Positions 54,655-64,000 of a stretch of DNA of 64,000 nucleotides are shown here, piece by piece. This DNA is from Ceraceosorus guamensis. Its lineage: Eukaryota; Basidiomycota; Exobasidiomycetes; Ceraceosorales; Ceraceosoraceae. The position numbers and the translations under genes are program-made. The stretch lies in the NCBI RefSeq assembly GCF_003144195.1, contig NW_020290000.1, positions 62,001 to 126,000 of the forward strand, written 5' to 3'. Positions within the stretch are counted from its first letter, which is position 1; each line of letters opens with the position of its first letter. The notes beneath the pieces are model-generated. The model saw only the letters and a list, made by a program, of their open reading frames with translations. It had not been told where the DNA came from and did not search any database.

Positions 54655-56909
54655 TTAGTCGAAGACGATCTTTTTACCAGCGCCAGCTCCAGCAAGGGCT
54701 TTGGCTGCGGCGTCTTTGGCTTGCTGTTTGGCAGCCCAGCTAGGATGCACCTGGTCTTTGCTGACTTTTTCGTTTGCCTGCGGCTTACGCGCAGCTGGAT
54801 GAGATGTGCGATTTGCCGGCCAGCCTGTCGAGGCGTGGGGACGAGGAGTACCACTTGATTCAAGCCTCTGGCTTCCAACCCCCACGCCCCATCCTCCATC
54901 CACTTTGGGCGGTGCTTGAAACGGGGCAGGCCTTTGTCTGCCCTTGGATGCTGGACCACCTGATGTATCTCGTCTGAACGGCGCGCCAAATCTCGAAGGT
55001 GCCTCTCCTTTGGGAGCTCTTGCTGGCGTCCAATCATGAGAGATCGCTTTCGACTCTTTTTGCTTGACCTTGATGTGATTAGCGTTGCGGCCGAATTTCT
55101 TTTCCCAAATTCTTGAGCGTCAAAAGGAGCCAAGCCAGGCATTGGTACGTTAGCAACGCACATTCCAACGCAACGTTGTTCGCAAAAGATCAAGCGGCGA
55201 CCGACCTACTCACTTTCTCCTTTCCCTCTGACCTCTTCTATTTTTTCGAGCAGATTTGACAACCTTTCCACCCTTGTCCCTGTCCTCCGCATGTTCATCG
55301 ATCTCGTCCATCTCGTCCCAATCCTCATCAGCCTCATCCTCTTCTCCGGAAAAGTCATCTTCTGCTCCTCGTTTCTTGTTCTTCTGCAGCTCCAAACCTT
55401 TACCACCGATGAAGCCTGTACGCAGAGAAGGTAGATGATCCTCGTCTTCGTCCTCGTCCGAATCGGTGTCAGACTGTGAAGGTTGGATTCGGCTCACTCG
55501 ACCTCGCAAGTGGTTATCCGGCCTCCGTTGTGACTCGTCAGCTTGGCTAGAGCCTGCTTCTGCTCCGCTCTCATCAGCATTTGAGCTATCATCTGAGTCG
55601 TGTCCAACAAGTCCATCGAATTGGCTGAGGTCTCCGAGAGATTCCAGCATCCTCTGAGCTTCTTCCTCGTCCAAGTCGCCTTCGTCGTCCTTGTCTGAGC
55701 TTGGATGTGCATCCGCATCCCCGTGTGCCTCGTCCGCCTCATCGCCTTCATCCTCTGAAGCTCCTGACCATTCCCGCTCCAAGAACGAGTCAGGCGCAGT
55801 TTGATGGGCGGACGTAGGGTCAGGCTCTTTGAGTTTCTTCCCTGCAGCGCTTTTGGCGCTTCCGTCCTTCGCCTTACTCGCGTCAGAGCTTGGCTTTTCC
55901 TTTGAATCTGAACACTTGCGAGTTTGCCCAGTGATGCCGAGCAATGCTTGCAGAGCTTCCACAGCGTTCTTGACCTCATCAGCCAGAGTCTTGTTGCTGC
56001 TGACCTTGGACACGGCTTTGAGAGTCATTGCTCCGTCCTTAGAGCTCACATCGTCGCCCTTTGCGGACTTTGGTCCGTCGAATAAGGATGACCTGAGAGC
56101 GGCATGAGAGAGGACCGCCCTCAAAAGTGGCCACGATTCCTGATCCTGCTCTGAAACTTCTTTATCAGCGGCAAGCTGCGCGAGCTCTTTCGGCCGCGGT
56201 AGCAGTCTCGCTTTGCTGAGCTTGGAAAGTAGCACGGAAGCAGCGACAGCAGCAGGATCGACATTCTTCAGAGCTTTCAATTCTCTCTCCCCTTCCTCTC
56301 CGCCATCCGTCGAACCTGATTGCTTCAAGCGCTTGATCTGCTTTTGCACCTCGAAAGTTCGAGCTCGTTTGGTCGCGGTGGTGGAAAGAGTGATGGTGTG
56401 GTGCTGAGCAGAAGCGATGTGTGTACGCGCGTGCGTGTCAGCTCTTGGTGAGCCTCTGCGGCCTGCAACTCGACTGGCAGGGTTACAAATTAAACCCCAC
56501 TCACCAGCTTCTTCTTGAGCTTCGCCTCATCGACAGATACCCTGCCGGACTCCACTCTGCGCCCATTCTGGGCTTTTGGCTCGACCGTAGCTTCCATAGT
56601 CTCAGGGCCTAGTGCCGCCACCTCTTCTGGCTCTGTCGCGACTGAGCGCACCGCTTCTTGTGCATCTCCTTGCTCCTGTGCGGCTGCAGAATGAGCAAAG
56701 GACACTCGTCTCTTCTCCTTTTCGACAAATCTCTTCCCATGGCCCCTCTTAGTCAGTTTCTCGCTCTCAGAATCGTCCACTGGGGCGATGGATTTGTCAT
56801 CAGTGCGCTCCAAGTCTCGGCTTAGCTTACGCTTCTTGAGTGCGGGCTCGCTCGTCTTGCTCGTCTTGCGGGTGCCGGCGGAGATGCCAGCGTACAAAGC
56901 ATGAGACAT
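54655..56909 (-). CDS. BUD22: Bud22/SRFBP1 family protein, small-subunit processome
   Basis: Nucleolar factor needed for 18S rRNA maturation. Exons on the minus strand are 56909-56505, 56403-55214 and 55111-54655, giving 683 residues. The conserved N-terminal part KLKKKLHHTITLSTTATKR then RTFEVQKQIKRLKQ crosses the first intron. The middle contains long Asp/Glu/Ser-rich stretches. The C-terminus has KIWEKKFGRNANHIK, then VHPSWAAKQQAKDA and the signature ending KKIVFD. Together these are diagnostic of Bud22. The second acceptor is CAAG, not preceded by the usual pyrimidines, but phase and homology require it. In-frame sequence exists upstream of MSHALYAG, yet it has no family resemblance. Divergent from the OB-fold gene. 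Confidence 0.92.
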
Positions 56910-57694
56910 CCTAGACGAGCCGAAGGCAGAGATGTGAGTCGCATTCGTGTGCAGCACTGCAACCAATGCTGGGCCAGATAGGGAGAGCGTGATGCTGCGG
57001 GGCCGAGGAGAGGGAGCGGAGAGTGCTCCTTTGTAGCAGCTGCTGCACCCCTCGAGCGAGAACTCGCGCAAAATGGCGACACAATCAAAGTTTGAGTCAG
57101 AGTCACGAGTGATTAAGAAATTTGGAAGTCAGAGTCAAGAGTTTTTGAGTTTGAATTGATGGGTGCGCACACGTGACACATCGCGCAGGGATCAATTTAC
57201 GCGCCCATCAGCTGCACGGGCGGGCAAGCAGGACATCGCGATCGATCGCGAGGCAGGCAGGCAACAGCAGGAGCAGCATCCGCGCAAACAGCATCATGCC
57301 GCGTCGGCGCGTTAGAGTTGCCAATTGAATCTTCAATTTTAATATGAAACGAGCAACACGCGCGACTTGTACGCACAATAGTAAAGCGCGCCGATCGAGA
57401 TCCCTATAATATACACATGGACACCCCGCCAGCACCTGAGCCCTGCACCAACACATCCGACTGGACCTCGCTAAGCTGCGCACACATCTTATTATTCCTG
57501 ACGCAACGATATCCCATCGGGCTCGCGCTCATGGTTGCCCAAAGGTGGTAAGTGATATGTGCGATCAACGCCACGCGCGTGACAGTAAGGTGTCTGACTC
57601 GGCCCTGCTGCTGGTCACTGGGACATACTACCAACACCACCATCAGGTCTAGACACCACAAGTAGTTCGAGCCAAGAGCGACCTTCTCCGCGCA
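56910..57694. other. Divergent promoter region, BUD22 / OB-fold gene
   Basis: GAGTCAGAGTCACGAGTGATT and GTCAGAGTCAAGAG copies at 57088-57150. A TATAATATA block lies near 57404. No gene is supported. Confidence 0.5.
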
Positions 57695-60635
57695 ATGTCA
57701 GAATCCATCAGGTCTTGGCTTTACAACTCCTCCCTCTCCCAAGCGGTCAACCTCGCTTCTACACCTGTGCGAGCCCAAAAGGCAGAAGAGCAAAATCGAG
57801 CATGGTTGAACAATGTTGCGGCTGCTCGGACAGCGGCGAGAGGGAAAGGTGGTGTGGGCCCTCGCAGCCCGAAAGCCAAAGGCAACGAGACGGACAAAGG
57901 CAATGGGAAGGCATGTACGCACATGCTGGGCAAAGGCACCCCTGCTGCGACTGCGCTTTCGACCACCAGCAGTGCCAGTCGCGCGTGGACGCTGTCGCTG
58001 GACGATGTTCCCTTTTGGCCGGGCTCGAGAGTTCAGCTGCTGAAGGTTCTTCAAGCTCCTCGTCTCTCCCACCTGCGCTCATCAAAGAAGCATTCGGAGA
58101 CCCGAGATGAATGTGCGTGGGTGTTGATATCGGACAGGACCCACTTTTCGCACGCCATGCTAGACGGGGCAGCATTGCGCTTGTTCGCCAATTTGTACGC
58201 AGACAAGGAAATGTCAGACTTTGACGGTGCCATTCTCGCTTTGAGGAGCGTCCGAGCTAGCGTAACATTATGGCCGCTTCCATCTGCCCCTCATTTTGGC
58301 AACAACACAACATGGCACCCGAGCTACGCTCGCTTGGTGCTGCACGTTGGCGCCTTTGACCTGTTGGGCAGTCTGGGCGAATCTCGATTCTTTGCCGACT
58401 TGGACGACCTGCACGCATCTCTCATCGGCGATCCTCTTAAGCCAATTCAGCTGCCAAGCCTCTCCGCGCCGATGAAGGTTCACGACAGTGATTTCACCTT
58501 TTCCCAGCTGGGTCTCAGGGACGTGGCGGATGGACCGCAGGGAGTGGGAAGGATAGCAGAGGGCCAGCTAGCAAATCTCGCTTGCCTCCGAATTTGGTTT
58601 GCCGCTGCGAGCTCGGAAGTGAGCGGCCGTTGGTTGCGCTCCGTCGAAGAGGCGAAAAGGCTGCAGGAGCTTGAGCTGCAGAATCAGCAGAGAAAGGACG
58701 ATAGAGCGGCGAGAACCCTCGTGGTCGACGCTACGCTTGCTCCAACCGAAGGTGTGCCGCCCGCTTTGAATGGGGCACAGCCTGCCGGGTCTCAGACCAA
58801 CAATGCCCGAGTGCCTACGCCAGAAGCTTCAGAGGCAAGTGAGTGAGGGTGCAAAGGTGCGCTGTGGCACCAAGATCGTTCATGCAAACTGATGGAACCC
58901 TTCGCACGCCCTTCAGCGCGACAGTCCAGCTCACCCGAAATGCCTCCCCCTGGACAGAGGCCGCATGCACTGGTCGCTTTTGCCAAGAATGCCTCTTCTG
59001 CGAACTACGTGGAGCGAGGACGAGCTGCCACGCATCAAAAGACGGGACAAGCCCGAGTGGCGGATGATGGCTGGGGAGTGAGTGGCTGCCTTGCAATGTC
59101 TCTATCTGAGTCACATATGGCAATAGCATGACTGACTCATATTTCCTCTCTTAAACGCGCCTCAGGACTTTTCGCTCTCACAGACGGCGGAACAGCTGGA
59201 GAGGGAGCAGGAACTGCTTGATGCCGAAGCTGCTGCTGCTGCCAACGCCACTACTCAGCCTCAAGCCGAATCTGCCGAGCTGTCACAGAGCTCTCCGCCA
59301 ACGTATGGCTTGTCTGGGTTTCAAGCGAAGCAAGCGCACGCGGCTGGAACGAATGTTCCTCCTCAGGGAGTCACCGCAACGTGGCACTCGAGCACGGATT
59401 CGGACAAGGTACCATCATCTCCTGACCCCAAGAATGCAGCTGGTCTGCCTTTCGTGGACAAGAGCGTTCAAAAGGACTCTTTGGATGCGACGGGATCAAC
59501 GGGTGTGACGGATTTGATGGAAGCTGCCGCGCAGGCTAGTGCAGAAGCTCGTCTCGGCAATCGTCAGCGGGATCAAGCACGGAGAGGGATCGACGCCGCA
59601 GCGAGCTCTTCGTCCAGATCCGTAATCACCCACTCGGACTCTCAGGATGCTAGCCGATCTGATCTGGCGCTCGAAACGCTGCCCGAATCGATGGAGCGCT
59701 TATCTGCGCGTCGCGCGCCAAAGCGAAGCACCTTTATTCCAATGTCCGACTTTGGCGATTCTGACGTCGAGATGGATGATCAAGATGCCAGTCCCGAGCA
59801 AAGACAGCCAGAAGCGGCTGGAGTGCGTCGTGGTCATTCGAGCGAAAACTTGTCGCACCTCAGCCCTTCGGCTCCCTCAATTCCCGAGGGAATGTCTCTG
59901 CCATTCTTGTTCCCATCCACCAGCTCCCTTTCTTCTTCTTCTCACCTAGTTGGAGAGTCGAGCGCCAGCAATGGACAGAGTGGACCCGCTCCATCAATGG
60001 GGGAATCCTGCACGCTATCTAGCACTTCGAACGGATCCATTGGGAAGCATGACGAGCGTCAAAATGCTCCGACAGGATATGCATCGATTCCAAGATTTGA
60101 GACTGCTACACCGCCCATGCCAGAACCCGCGCATATCACGCATGAAGCATCTGTGCCGAATGAGCTGGGTAGTGAAGAAGCATCCCGATCGAAATCCCAT
60201 CCACCGCCGTACCGCTTCAAAAGACCACCCGCGCCGCCCACCTCCCCGTCAAAGGTTTCTCTGAGACGTATCATGCGCCGAGAGCAGCCTCCTCGGCCAG
60301 TCGGGAGCACGAGCGGATCAGTACAGCTCCACAAGTCCGCAGACGCATCGCGTCCATCGAGCTCAAAGACGGCGGCGGACGGAAATGATGAATCGGAAGG
60401 GGCGCACAAAAGGCTGACGGGAGCACATGTCACCACAGCCGCGCCTGCGCACAAAGCGGATCAGGCGCGCTCATCTGAGAATTTGCTCGCCGAGAAGCCG
60501 AAGCCGATTGCCCGAGTAGCAGATCAGCATGAGGAAAAGTCGATCGAGAAGAAGCTGACGGCCAAACGCAAGGCGGAGAGGAAAGAGGCGGCGAGAAAGC
60601 GCTACGAGATGAGAATGGCCATGATAGAGGATTGA
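57695..60635 (+). CDS. Putative shelterin subunit, TPP1/Tpz1-like OB-fold protein
   Basis: Exons 57695-58838, 58917-59077 and 59166-60635 give 924 residues. The first 250 residues look like the TPP1/Est3-type OB fold: a short SIRSWL start, then VQLLKVLQAP, CAWVLISDRTHFSHAML, an inner strand VRASVTLWPL and YARLVLHVGAFDLLG. In TPP1 the corresponding elements are a PWI helix, LLEVLQ, LLSDGTH and LQVDRFSLL. TPP1/Tpz1 joins Pot1 to the rest of shelterin and recruits telomerase. A low-complexity insert separates the start from the fold. The remaining 650 residues are Ser/Pro-rich and disordered, ending in a Lys/Arg/Glu helix (KKLTAKRKAERKEAARKRY). The family call is by pattern recognition of weak similarity; another OB-fold protein is possible. 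The gene structure itself is solid. Confidence 0.55.
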
Positions 60636-60950
60636 GCCTTTGGCTGTGCTGAGTTCAGTCGATGGGATGCCATTCCGTTCGCAGCGATCCGATCAAATGC
60701 GGGTAAGGGATGACCTTGTACACTACTATCACTTTTACCTTCTTTGCACGTCTGCACAGCCGCAGTTGTACAAAGCTGTCCCATCACGGACGAACGACTC
60801 AGAGACGCCGCACACCAGCCTAAGTGTCTCATCAGTAGCCGTACTTTTTGTGTGCCAGTCTGCCCAGTAGACCAGGTCTGGGAAGCAAGAAGCATATGCG
60901 CGTCAGGAGACCTAGCTTCGCCCTTCGAGATGGCACCACAACTCGACCAC
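60636..60950. other. Spacer between convergent genes
   Basis: 3' ends of the OB-fold gene (+) and the SDR gene (-); nothing else is seen. Confidence 0.5.
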
Positions 60951-62564
60951 TTACACGAGCGCTCGCGCAAGTCTACTATGTTTGTACTTGCTCGGCAGGG
61001 CCACTTCGCCCGTAGCGTACTGATCCGTCTTGAGTATGGTCAGATCGGCCACTTCCTTGGGAAGCAGCACGTCTTTGGCTCCTTTTTCGCCCTGGGACGG
61101 ATGAGAAGCGTCGAAAGCGCCGGCAGAAGTGGGATCTCCATCCACTGCGCTAGACCTGAAATCCGTCTTGATCGTTCCTGGCAAGATGGCCAGGAAGGAG
61201 ACCGCTGCTCTCTTCTTTGAGCCCATTGTCTGATTTGAAGCGGCTTCATTGCGCAGGCGACGCGTCGATTGGGCATGAGATTGGGCTTCGAGCGCCAGAG
61301 ATTGAAAGAAGAGGAGCTGAGCAGCTTTGGAGGAGCCGTACAGGGCTCGAGTGGGCGCGGGGACGAGGGCTGCGACGCTGCTCAGAAGAACAAAGCTGGG
61401 TGCGCTGGATGTCAGCTGCAGGATGGGAAGCTGCGGCCAGAATTCCAGCATGAGATCAGAAAGGCTCGAGTCAGCTGAAATTTCATTCATACAGAGGGAA
61501 ATAGCGCTTGTATTCGGACATCGCTTCGAAGGTCACGGTGACACTCACCAGAGCCGTGGCGCACAACGCGGTGGCAGTCACGTTGACCTCGTTGATGCGA
61601 TTCGCGGCAAGTCGGACAGCTTCCAGTCCAGCCAACGAAGCATACTCTGGCTCTTGCGACGATGCGAGACTGCCGTTCTGGAGGGAAGGAGAGCCCTTGC
61701 GGATGGGATCTATATCTGCGATTCCCAGCACAGGACGTAGAGCAGAGAGTCCGAAGAGGAGGTGCACAGTGTCCAAACCACCGAACGCTATGGTAAGGTC
61801 GGACATGCGAGGAGGTGAGCGAGGAGTGCCAGACTACGTCCTCGCTTATGACACTTAGTTCCAGTTGTATGCGGTCACTCACCATCGAGCACCGTCTGCT
61901 TGATCTTGTCCACCTGCTCGGCCTTGGAGCAGTCGGCAGCGAGGGAGAGAGTCTTGAGCGAGCCTCTCTCCTTGTAGCCAGGCGCTTCATCGCTCATCTC
62001 CCACTCTTCTCCCTTTAATCTGATCACATCGCACTCCGCTCTAACCCTTTCCAACTCATCCGCTCTCCTAGCAACCAATAACAATTGTCTACATCCTCTT
62101 TCCGCATACCTCAATGCCAACTCTTTGCCCACTCCTGAAGATGCTCCCAGGATGACGACTCGCTCGCGGTAGGGCGGAATGTGCGTTTGACGAGGTCTGG
62201 AACGACTACGAAAGAGGATGAGGATTGGAATGGGAGCGAGAAAGGCGATGAAGGTGAGCAGCGGTGTGAACCAGACTGGAACGTCCAGGCCGAACAGTGC
62301 AAAGAGTGAAGTGATCCACTCTGGTGTTCCTAGGTTGGCCGCAAAGAAGGCAGCTTCGGTGGCCGCTGCCGAAGCGGTGGGGTGCGCTACAGACATGATC
62401 GAAAGGCGAGATGCAAGGCGGGCCAGGATTACGCGAGGCTGCTGGCGCGACTCGGATGATGGTTGCGAAACTCTTGGAGGAGGTTCCGATGGTAGTGCGA
62501 GGGGTGATGGTGAATTGAGCGCGAGGTCGATGGAGAGGATGCTGCTGAGGTCATCCCATCTCAT
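60951..62564 (-). CDS. Membrane-anchored short-chain dehydrogenase/reductase (SDR)
   Basis: NAD(P)-dependent oxidoreductase with an N-terminal membrane helix, probably on the endoplasmic reticulum. Exons on the minus strand are 62564-61883, 61787-61549 and 61430-60951, giving 466 residues; starting instead at the internal ATG 62396 (MSVAHPTA) removes 56 residues and may be the true start. A hydrophobic stretch (TPLLTFIAFLAPIPILILF) precedes the cofactor site ILGASSGVGKELALRYA. Catalytic residues are the Ser in FVLLSSVAALVPAP and the Tyr/Lys in ALYGSSKAAQ; LPGTIKTDFR closes the core. The layout resembles DHRS7, 11-beta-hydroxysteroid dehydrogenase or ketodihydrosphingosine reductase, but the substrate cannot be told. 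The third-exon acceptor could also be 18 nt further in (before LTSSAPS). Confidence 0.85.
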
Positions 62565-63263
62565 TCAAGATTGCAATCCGAACTCGTAATCATAATTCGT
62601 GATTGTGATTGACTATTCACCATTATTCAAGATGCACGCTTCTGGCAGTGGCAGCTATCAGATCCGTGCGCAGCGTATGCTGAACTCACTATACTCCCCG
62701 CGATCAGCAGCGCAGACAGCAGCGGCATATAGGTGAACGCGCCTAATTGCGCTCCGAGTTGCGAATATCGCGAATCGCGCATGTCGTCATGGCGCGGCAA
62801 CTTTAACTGTGACTTGCGACTCTTCTTGCGTCGGACACACCTTGCCATGATCGCGATCAGCAGCAGCAGGCAGCGACTTGACTGAGCTTCCCCTCACCCG
62901 CACTCGTGACTCCCTCCTTGCGACTCACACACATGCATGCTGCTGCAAATTACGGCGACGAGTCCCCCGCACTCGTCGTTACGGATGCAGCAGCGATAGG
63001 CATCCACGTCTCAAGGTGTGCAAGCACATCCCATCCTCTCATCATTCGTATCTTACGTGCGCTCGGGCAGCCTGGGCTTCTATAATGCGACTTGCATTCG
63101 TGATTGATACACTCTGGTTCACGCTACCAACAGAACAGAAGTTGGCACACGCACACACACACGCAGTCCCTCTATTGACCTCTACCGCTATCTGTGCATT
63201 CGCAACGCAAGCAGCAACCTATTCATCCAGTCTGAGTATACTACACGACGCCCGCTCTGGTGC
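62565..63263. other. Spacer between SDR and Kre9-type gene
   Basis: No gene is supported. It has ATTCGTGATTGTGATTGACTATTCACC around 62596 in broken copies of the window's spacer motif, and a CA run near 63148-63164. Confidence 0.5.
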
Positions 63264-64000
63264 TCAGATCAGCACCATGGCGGCGCAAGCCGCAGCGATC
63301 GCGCCCGCCACTCCACTGAGCGCGTCGAGTCTGCCATTTGCAGAAGAGGAGCTCTGCGATGCCGTCTGCTGTTGAAGACTCTTTGGTTGTTTGCCCGACA
63401 CCAGCGCGGCTGCTCTTGATCCCTCCGCCGGTGTGATGTTGCCTGAAGTGCTGCCGACGCTGATCAGCTTTCCTTGTCCCCAAGCAATATCCTCTCCATC
63501 AGGTTGCGTTTCGTGTTCTGGCGCAGTCGTCTCCCCGTTCGCCGATGCGAGCGTAAAGCGAGTTGTCCAGGTCGTCGCATTTGATCCGGACGGGTTCGAA
63601 AATTGCTACATCAAATCGTCGTGGCATGAACAGTCAAGTCAGCAATGAAATCACTCGGCGCTTTCAGCTGCGTTCGAGAAGGCGCGCGCGCGTGCGTCTC
63701 ACCAAAAAGTAGATCTTGGAATAAGGCTGAGCGTCGGGACATTGAAAGTCGTACTTCGTCTTACTGTAATCCGTACCGTCCAAATTGGAGGCGACGGTGG
63801 CCAGCTTGGTCATATTGTCGTTGCTACCAGTCATCAGATCGATGGTGAAGTTTGCCCAAGGAGCTTGACCATTCGTCCAAGCGAATGCGGGCGACCAGGT
63901 GGTTGAGCAGGTTCCCCCTGATTTGAATACGTCTGCCGGGCCTGGAGAGAGAGGCACCAGCGAAGGACCGGCAAGTGGCGCAGCTGTGGGAGCTGCTGCT
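63264..64000 (-). CDS. Kre9/Knh1-domain Ser/Thr-rich GPI-anchored protein (5' end outside window)
   Basis: Only the C-terminal part is inside: exons 63605-63264 and 63703 to beyond 64000 (minus strand). The visible residues include GGTCSTTWSPAFAWTNG, WANFTIDLMTGSN and KYDFQCPDAQPYSKIYFL, the pattern of the fungal Kre9/Knh1-like extracellular domain found in many small GPI proteins. After the splice come QFSNPSGSNATTWTTRF, a Ser/Thr/Gln-rich stretch and a hydrophobic end (GVAGAIAAACAAMVLI) with a small-residue site before it, typical of GPI attachment. It is probably a cell-wall or plasma-membrane protein. The signal peptide should lie beyond the right edge. Confidence 0.85.

Overview
This window looks like nuclear chromosomal DNA of an intron-rich basidiomycete fungus, most likely in Ustilaginomycotina. 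Twenty-two protein-coding loci alternate between strands. Nearly all are split by short GT-AG introns (mostly 60-110 bp) whose donors are overwhelmingly GTGAGT or GTGCGT. Exon models were built by hand: each junction was chosen so that the phase is kept and the joined protein matches its family. The fungal assignment rests on gene content (GPI-anchored wall proteins, a CCC2-type copper ATPase, REI1, BUD22, IMA1, dihydroxy-acid dehydratase). The subphylum is inference. I recognise no tRNA, rRNA, CRISPR array or intact transposable element.

Layout, left to right: glutathione peroxidase (+); a secreted protein with a duplicated intron-split module (+); a 4.3-kb gene-free stretch; a glycogen-targeting PP1 regulatory subunit (+); mitochondrial tRNA 2-thiouridylase (-); NAD/nucleotide-type mitochondrial carrier (+); L1-domain ribosome biogenesis protein (-); a GPI-anchored Cys-containing protein with two microexons (+); PPWD1-type WD40-cyclophilin (-); copper P-type ATPase (-); a small helical protein (-); a carnitine/ornithine-type mitochondrial carrier with microexons (+); a cytochrome c peroxidase-like enzyme ending in SKL (-); a GILT-family membrane protein (+); REI1 (-); mitochondrial glycerol-3-phosphate dehydrogenase with EF-hand (+); dihydroxy-acid dehydratase (+); ISD11 (+); Ima1-type inner nuclear membrane protein (+); BUD22 (-); a TPP1/Tpz1-like OB-fold protein (+); a membrane SDR oxidoreductase (-); and the 3' part of a Kre9/Knh1-type GPI protein (-) running off the right edge.

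The genes form no operon or biosynthetic cluster. Recurrent themes are mitochondrial function (two carriers, MTU1, GUT2, ILV3, ISD11), ribosome biogenesis (L1-domain protein, REI1, BUD22), redox defence (GPx, class I peroxidase, GILT) and secreted or wall proteins. Gene pairs are mostly convergent with 300-700 bp between stops, or divergent across 0.7-1.9 kb. The longer spacers carry dispersed GATTCACGA / GAGTCAGAGTCA strings that are nearly absent from the exons. The least expected items are the peroxisomal SKL tail on the peroxidase, the exon-duplicated secreted protein, the consecutive microexons and the candidate shelterin subunit.
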